NCBI GenBank assembly: GCA_039619475.1
Contig: CM077115.1
Location: 441,596,792 to 441,660,791 of the forward strand
Length of the DNA stretch: 64,000 nt
Source: Icerya purchasi
Taxonomy: Eukaryota; Arthropoda; Insecta; Hemiptera; Monophlebidae
Reading direction: 5' to 3'
Of this stretch, positions 58,205-64,000 are shown piece by piece. The first letter of the stretch is position 1; each line of letters begins with the position of its first letter. The position numbers and the translations under genes are program-made. The notes under the pieces are model-generated. The model was not told the DNA's origin, ran no database searches, and worked only from the letters and a program-made list of their open reading frames with translations.

Positions 58205-59632
58205 CTTACTAGTAATATCAATAATATTAATAATATTAATAACAACAATGGTAATAATAGTAATAGTAATGATAATAGTAATGACACTAGTAATAATAAT
58301 AACAATGATGATAGTAATGATGATAACAACAATAGTAATACTACATTAAGTAATACTAACCATAATAATTCTGATAGTAATGCTAATAATAACAATATGA
58401 ATATCGCAATATTTGCCGACAATCACCCAGGTCCTTTCACGGTCTACGTGGAAGGTTGCTCTGAGGATAGAAACATCGGCAATCTCCACCCTTTAGCCCT
58501 TGCAAGGCTTATTAACGCTGCGGCCACTCCTCTAAGCAGAATTGATTCTCTCGGCAAGGGTCGCATTGCGGTCCAATTTCCTTCTGCTTCTTACGCAAAC
58601 TCTTTCTTAAATAATTCCACTTTCGTTTCATCCAACAATATCAAAGCGTACATTCCCAACAGTCTACTATACAGATTGGGTGTCATCACAGATATCCACC
58701 CATCGTTCACAGAAAAGGACATCCTGGAGGGCATTTGGTCCTCTATTCCCATCGTTTCTATCCGCCGAATTCATCGTACTTCCGAGGGAAAGAAAATTCC
58801 GACAAGGTCTGTTGAATTGAAGTTTCGCAACACAGTTCTTCCAGAATTCGTCTCTATTTTCCAACTGAGATTTCTTGTCTCCCCTAGCATCCGTCAACCT
58901 ACTCAGTGTTCGAACTGTTTCCTATTTGGACACATCGCCAAACACTGTCGTAGCACCTCCCCTATCTGCCCCCACTGTGCCTCTCGACACCTTATTACAG
59001 ACTGCAGCAATCTGCAAGAACCGCCACTTTGTCGCAACTGCAAAGGCCCCCATTGTTCTAACGATCGTTCTTGCCCAGAATGGGGAAGACAAAAAGACAT
59101 TAAGAGGCTAATGGCCTTTGAAAATATTTCTTTTCAAGAGGCTGCCTCTTTAAATAAGAATCGCTTTGTATCACAAGCATTCACCTACGCGGATCGAGCC
59201 GCGGTGTCCCCTTTGTCGCACAGAGCTCCTTCAAAAGGGCCTACCTCCTCCCCATCTCGAATCTATTCTCCTTCTAGCCCTAAATCTCCCACTTTCCACA
59301 AACCTCGTAATCCTAAATCTTCATATGTTCCTTCTCCTCAATTTCCTCCGCTTCCTTCTAACTCTATCCCTCACCCCTCTAATGGATGGGCTCTTAGGAG
59401 ACCTACTCATTCAAATATCCCGGCTACAAATGATACCTATGCCCCAACTACTTTTCAAACCAATCCTACTTCCCTGACTAACATCTCTGTTCCTTCCTCG
59501 GTTTCTCCGCCCGTAATTCAAACTATCTCGGCGGCCATCATGGAGCTTCTTAACTCCAACAACATTGTTTCTTCTTCCTCCTTTGTTGACTCATTATCAT
59601 CGTTTCTCCCCAATAATCTTTGCTCTCAATAG
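58205..59632 (+). CDS. LINE ORF1 (zinc-knuckle RNA-binding protein), N-terminus missing
   Basis: The frame is open upstream of the ATG at 58397 back to the truncation: about 60 codons of mostly Asn, Ser and Asp coded by an AAT/AAC-rich array. After it comes the core (GPFTVYVEGCSEDRNIGN, GRIAVQFPSA, PTRSVELKF) and three knuckles (CSNCFLFGHIAKHC, CPHCASRHLITDC, CRNCKGPHCSNDRSC). A Ser/Pro-rich tail ends in a helical segment (ISAAIMELLNSNNI). It would package element RNA with ORF2 protein. Open from the truncation to its stop. Confidence 0.85.
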   Translation, partial: LTSNINNINNINNNNGNNSNSNDNSNDTSNNNNNDDSNDDNNNSNTTLSNTNHNNSDSNANNNNMNIAIFADNHPGPFTVYVEGCSEDRNIGNLHPLALARLINAAATPLSRIDSLGKGRIAVQFPSASYANSFLNNSTFVSSNNIKAYIPNSLLYRLGVITDIHPSFTEKDILEGIWSSIPIVSIRRIHRTSEGKKIPTRSVELKFRNTVLPEFVSIFQLRFLVSPSIRQPTQCSNCFLFGHIAKHCRSTSPICPHCASRHLITDCSNLQEPPLCRNCKGPHCSNDRSCPEWGRQKDIKRLMAFENISFQEAASLNKNRFVSQAFTYADRAAVSPLSHRAPSKGPTSSPSRIYSPSSPKSPTFHKPRNPKSSYVPSPQFPPLPSNSIPHPSNGWALRRPTHSNIPATNDTYAPTTFQTNPTSLTNISVPSSVSPPVIQTISAAIMELLNSNNIVSSSSFVDSLSSFLPNNLCSQ

Positions 59633-60438
59633 TTACAGAAGCATAAAAGTTAAAAGCTTGGAGCCAAGCATTGCTTCTTATTTTCGATGTTGCTTCTTTT
59701 CGTCACTTTCTCATTCTATACTCTTTCGTATTCACCTCTTTTTCTTTTCCCGCAAATATATCCAGGCATTGAAGACAGCTGCCCGAATCTGATGAATTAT
59801 GCACTTTTTATGTGCTTGTTGGTTTTTTCTTCATTTTGTGAATATGCCGTTGCTGAGGTTATCAAAAATACCTTCGGGCACGGTTTTATTCACTTTACTC
59901 CTCTTGCTACCCTATGTACTCATGTCAAGTTGCTACAAAACATCTTTGGACTGAGATACATAGGAACTACTCTCTGCTGCACAGTCTCTTGTGCTTATGG
60001 AACATTTATTAGGATTGCTGACATGCACCTAATTCAACTCATAATTTGTAGACTTGATCTACATTCTGCGTTCGTAATGGCCATTAGGCTGTCTACTTCC
60101 TTGCCTTTTGTTTTCAGCACCAATGACTCCTTTTATGCTAGCGGCATATGTGTCAATGGGAGGACAATTCGTACTTTGCTCTCTGCATGCCTCCCTTTCC
60201 TAAAATTTAGCTCAGTTTATCTTTCTCCTTGCTCCACTTTATGTTTTATCTGGCTGGCTCCGTTTTGCTTTCTTATCCATTCTATTTCCGTTGTCCTACC
60301 TCTCCCTTTTCTTCTACCTCCAAGCTCTTCTTCCTTGCATCTTGTAATGGCCTCCTACATCTGTCGAGGCTTCTCTCACTTTCTCCCTCCTGTCCCTGTC
60401 CCCACTTTCCTTTGTCCCAATCCTTCCAAGGCTTAAAC
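59633..60438 (+). other. Inter-ORF region of the LINE
   Basis: About 800 bases, pyrimidine-rich. A frame from 59687 to 60436 is open (249 codons, hydrophobic), stopping at the ORF2 ATG. Pyrimidine-rich DNA is poor in stops, and the equivalent region at 31860-32387 is shorter with no similar protein, so I do not call it a gene. Confidence 0.6.
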
Positions 60439-63400
60439 ATGGTGACCGCTTTGAATATATTACAATGGAACTGTTGTAGCCTTAGAGCTAATAAACATTC
60501 ATTAGAGGGTCTGTTGGATCTCCATGAAATCAGTGTCGCTCTTATCTCTGAAACGTGGCTCCGTGCTGGAATGAATCTCCAATTTAGAGGTTTCACTCTG
60601 GTCAGGAATGATCGTGAGGATGGTTACGGTGGAGCCGCTATCCTCATAAGAAATGATATTCCCTTTCTTTCTCATAATGTTCCTTATAACTTCTCCTCTA
60701 ACAACAATCAGCCAAATATTGTACATATTTCTATTCCTACTAACCCTGGCCGCTCCTTAAATTTTATTTCCGTCTATGTTCCTCCTGATTATGATCTTCG
60801 TCACTTTCCCCTCTCTCAGTTTTTCAATTCTTTTCCTCATCCCTTTATCATTGGTGGCGACTGGAACGCTCGCTCCCCCTCTTGGGGTTGCTCATCCTAT
60901 AACTCTAATGGTACTGTCTTTGAAAATTCTATTCTTTCCGATAACTTAGTTCTCCTTAACGATTCCTCGCCTACATATATTAGGAGTCCGTCCATCTTCA
61001 GTTCCCTTGACCTAACTTTTTCCTCTCCCAATGCTGGCCTCAACTATAACTGGAGGACTCTTGCGGGTACCTTTGGTAGTGATCATGTTCCCATTCTGAT
61101 AACTCCTCTCAATTTTCCTTCTCCTGCTCCATTTAGGCCCCTTCATTCTCCCAAATGGAATCTTTCCAAAACGGACTGGGCTCTATTTCGTTCTATTATG
61201 GATCATTTGCTTCCTAATTTATGTCCTTCCTCTGATCCCATATCATCCTATAATTTTTTTCTTCATTCCACTACATCTGCTCTTTCTTTATCTTCTCCAT
61301 CTCGCCCCCCGATGCGCTCCAAGCGAGGTACGTCGGCATCTTCACTCTGGTGGAATGACGAGTGCGAAGCAGCTTTTAGGCTCAGTCGAACTACTTTTAG
61401 AAACTTTCGCTCCAGTCCTACTACCGAGAATTTTCTTGCTCACAAGCGAGCTAATGCCAGAGCTAGGTACATGCTGAAAGCCTTAAAGAGGTCCTCCTGG
61501 CAGAACTTCTGTTCTTCCTTCTCCAGAACTACCCCACTTTCTCATATTTGGAAAATGGCTAAGGCGTTCAAATCCCCGTCTTCAGAACACCCGTCTAACC
61601 TTAATCTCACTCGTGATAGCCTATTATCTTTTGTCGACTCCACTGCTCCCGCGTACGTTCCTAACTTTGAGGAACTTTACTCCTTTCCTTCCGTACAGAG
61701 CTCTTCCCCGCACCCTTTAACATCTGCATTCAATATCAATGAACTAAAGTCTGTTCTCTTAAACTCTACCAGTCCTACACCGGGTATAGATGGTATTCCA
61801 TATATAGTCCTTAAAAATCTGTCTGAGCAGTCACTTGCGTTTCTCCTTGAACTCTTCAATTCCTTTTTATCCAGAGGCATCACTCCGTCTTCCTGGAACT
61901 CCTTTATCGTTATTCCCATCCCAAAAAAAAATGCTTCCTTACGTCCTATCTCTTTGGCATCATGTTTCAGGAAACTCTTTGAAGGCATGCTGAATAAACG
62001 TCTTGTTTGGTGGCTGGAACATAACAACTTACTTCCTTCCAACATGTTTGGCTTTCGACCAGGCATTGGTCCTGCCGATTGTATTAGCTCCTTTGTTTCC
62101 CACGTTTATAAATCCTTCATACATAAGCATTTCACGCTGGCTTCTTTTATCGACTTATCCTCAGCCTTTGATAACGTTCATCTACCTAGTCTAAAAGACG
62201 CAATGGCCGCAATTAATCTCCCAGTCAAACTCATTTCGCTGATTATTAATCTTATGATAAATCGCATTATCCACATTTCCTCTCCGTGGCTTCGAGCTAC
62301 AAGAAGTGTTTTCCGTGGTCTTCCGCAAGGTTCCTCTCTCAGCCCCACCCTCTTCAATATATATACCATTGCTGTAGCATCTCTTCCTTTAAACTCCCTC
62401 TCTTTATTCTTTGCGGATGATATTCTTCCTTTTTCCTCTTCCTATGACTTGGTAATCGCCAACGAAACTCTTAATTCGTCTTTGTTTGCACTTGAACAGT
62501 CCCTATCTTCTATTCACCTTTCTGTTTCTCCTTCTAAATCCTCTTCTATGGTTTTTACTCTCCGCCCCTACAATTCCACATTAGTCAACCTATCCCTGAA
62601 TCAAGTTTCTCTTCCCCGTGTTATTTGCTTCTGCTATCTCGGTATTTACCTTAATAGTCGTCTGACCTTCTCTGAGCATATTGACCACCTTTCTTGTTCT
62701 GCCGTTAAAAGACTGAACTTGCTAAAATCCTTGTCTCCAACCAAATGGGGAGGTGATCCTCATCTGCTCATTTCCCTGTATACATCCATTATTCGCTCCA
62801 AGTTTGATTACTGCTCTTTTATCTATGGTTGTGCCTCCAGATCCCTTCTTTCCAAATTAGATATAATACAAAACTCCTGTCTCCGTCTTTGCCTCGGTGC
62901 TCTCAAATCCTCTCCCACTTCAGCAATGCTCGCGGAATCTAGAATACCTCCCCTCTCAGTTCGAAGGTCTTATTTGGGCTATCGATTCCTTTCCAAACGT
63001 TTACCTTTCACTTCGTCTCAACTTATTCCTTCCTACATTTACATTGCCAAGAACTGGCGTTTTGTTTCTAATAAAATCCCTATCTTAGCCCCTATTTCTC
63101 AACGTCTTAGCCATTTCTCCTCCCATATTATATCCAGCAATAATCTTCCGTACTTCTCATTCAATTATTTCGACCTCTTACACCCTCCCAAAATACATTT
63201 TCTCCCTAAATTTTCCAAGTTTATGCCTCAGAACGTCATTAAATAGGAATTTCACAGTACGGTCAGTTGTCTTTTTCCTTCTCATGCACTTGTTTTTACT
63301 GATGGCTCTAGAGGACCCGGTGGGGTCGGATCGTCTTTTATTCTTCCCGACTCTAATTTCTCCGAATCCTTTCGCCTCCCATCTTTCTGTTCTATTTTTA

Positions 63401-64000
63401 CGGCCGAATTGATGGCTATCCTTCGTGCGATCATACATATCTCGTGCAATCGTACGTCCTCCGACTATCTAATCATTTCTGACTCCATGGATGCTCTCCA
63501 GGCTATCAGTTCACCGCTTCCTCCTCCCTCTTCTGACTTCTTCATTCTTCGTATACGATCTCTTATTTATAATCTTTCTTTCCATCACTCTGTACACATT
63601 GACTTACTGTGGGTTCCTGGTCACAGAGGCATCGAGGGTAATGAAATGGCGGATGCTTTGGCTCAGGTTGCTGTCCGTTCTCGCCTCTATTTTAAAAAAA
63701 TCCCGGCTGTTAATCTATTACCCCTAATTAAGAAGCTTCACTTCAGATTTTGGTTGGATGTGTACCCTTCTTCTTTTTCCAACAATCGTTCCTTCTACCT
63801 TTCAATCCAACCTACACTTCCTTCTCATCCATGGTTCTCGGAGTTTCCCTCTCTTCCACGATTTATAATTTTCTCTATTGTCCGCCTGCGCTTTAATCAT
63901 ACACTGCTGCCCTCTTCACGCTATCGTTTCTCTTTGCTTCCCTCTCCTCATTGTCCGTTGCATCCAGATGAAGCAGTTGTCTGTGATGCTGATCACATTT
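60439..64000 (+). pseudogene. LINE ORF2: endonuclease, RT, RNase H (partial at window end)
   Basis: The ATG at 60439 is preferred to the earlier one at 60229 because it starts at the same place as the 31858 copy (LNILQWNC). Endonuclease: LISETWL, DGYGGAAILIRND, FIIGGDWNARSPSWGC, TFGSDHVPILI. RT: PGIDGIPYIVL, RPISLASCFRKLFE, NMFGFRPGIGPADC, FIDLSSAFDNVHLP, GLPQGSSLSPTLFN, FFADDILPFSS. A TAG at 63244-63246 stands where the 8-10 kb copy has CAG (IKQEFHS). The same frame goes on to RNase H (FTDGSRGPGGVG, FTAELMAIL, LIISDSMDALQ, LLWVPGHRGIEGNEMAD) and a Cys-rich tail cut by the window end. Confidence 0.88.

Larger units (their letters stand above)
58199..64000 (+). mobile_element. I/R1-like LINE with ORF1 and ORF2, continuing past the window
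   Basis: Begins inside the asparagine-rich part of ORF1, joined directly to repeat unit E, so it is 5'-truncated. ORF1, an ~800-base inter-ORF region and ORF2 follow. The window ends within the ORF2 C-terminal region, so the 3' end and target duplication are not visible. It is the longest copy here of the family also seen at 8443-10875 and a close relative of 30770-34394. Confidence 0.9.

Noticed and set aside
59687..60436. 249-codon hydrophobic ORF between LINE ORF1 and ORF2 (and 215 codons at 31860-32507)
   Set aside because: Both lie in pyrimidine-rich DNA that is poor in stops, the two proteins do not resemble each other, and the second overlaps the shifted end of ORF1.

Overview
This window looks like a transposon-dense, probably heterochromatic stretch of an arthropod genome, most likely an insect. 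The base for that is the element mix: a BEL/Pao retrotransposon, an env-bearing errantivirus primed by tRNA-Ser, Jockey-type LINEs and I/R1-like LINEs with RNase H. I see no intact host gene, tRNA, rRNA or CRISPR array. The species cannot be read from the sequence.

The oldest visible layer is an array of ~2.65-2.7 kb tandem repeat units (one complete unit at 53650-56330; others at 1-4407, 21107-23137, 27693-28983 and 51789-58198). Later elements landed in it: a LINE at 112-1955 (TSD TTGCTA), a BEL/Pao element at 4408-21106 (TSD GACAC), a LINE at 21166-22696, a near full-length Jockey element at 23138-27692, and LINEs at 57174-57790 (TSD TGGTAG) and from 58199 to beyond the window. The BEL element itself holds an I/R1-like LINE (8443-10875, TSD GAGCA) and a complete errantivirus (12073-20291, TSD ATTC). 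The errantivirus has gag, pol and env on the minus strand, two nearly identical 633-bp LTRs, a tRNA-Ser primer site, a polypurine tract and an in-register TTTAAAC slippery heptamer at the gag-pol overlap.

The centre (28984-51788) differs. Two 3'-truncated LINE pieces are fused head to tail at about 30770. Beyond them lies a long inverted duplication: a 5.43-kb left arm (34395-39822), a 1.37-kb spacer, and a near-identical right arm (41198-50211) split by a LINE (46523-50098). The arms are AT-rich and contain degenerate ~200-bp repeats. They also carry coding remnants of no family I recognise: a 139/142-codon serine-rich ORF, a basic coil-like fragment, a ~110-codon pseudogene, and a ~1-kb pseudogene whose reading frame runs from the spacer into the left arm. 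That last point suggests the left arm is the original and the right arm the inverted copy. A G-rich minisatellite and a 122-bp segment, which also occurs at 28258, close the region.

Functionally the window is a graveyard plus a few young elements. The errantivirus is the youngest dated insertion (3 LTR differences counted by eye in 633 bp) and keeps open gag and env frames, but its pol carries two amber codons. Eight of eleven retroelement pieces lie on the minus strand, which together with a long hairpin-forming inverted repeat makes a small-RNA-producing locus a testable idea. Many coding breaks are single-base indels, so some may be assembly errors rather than true decay.
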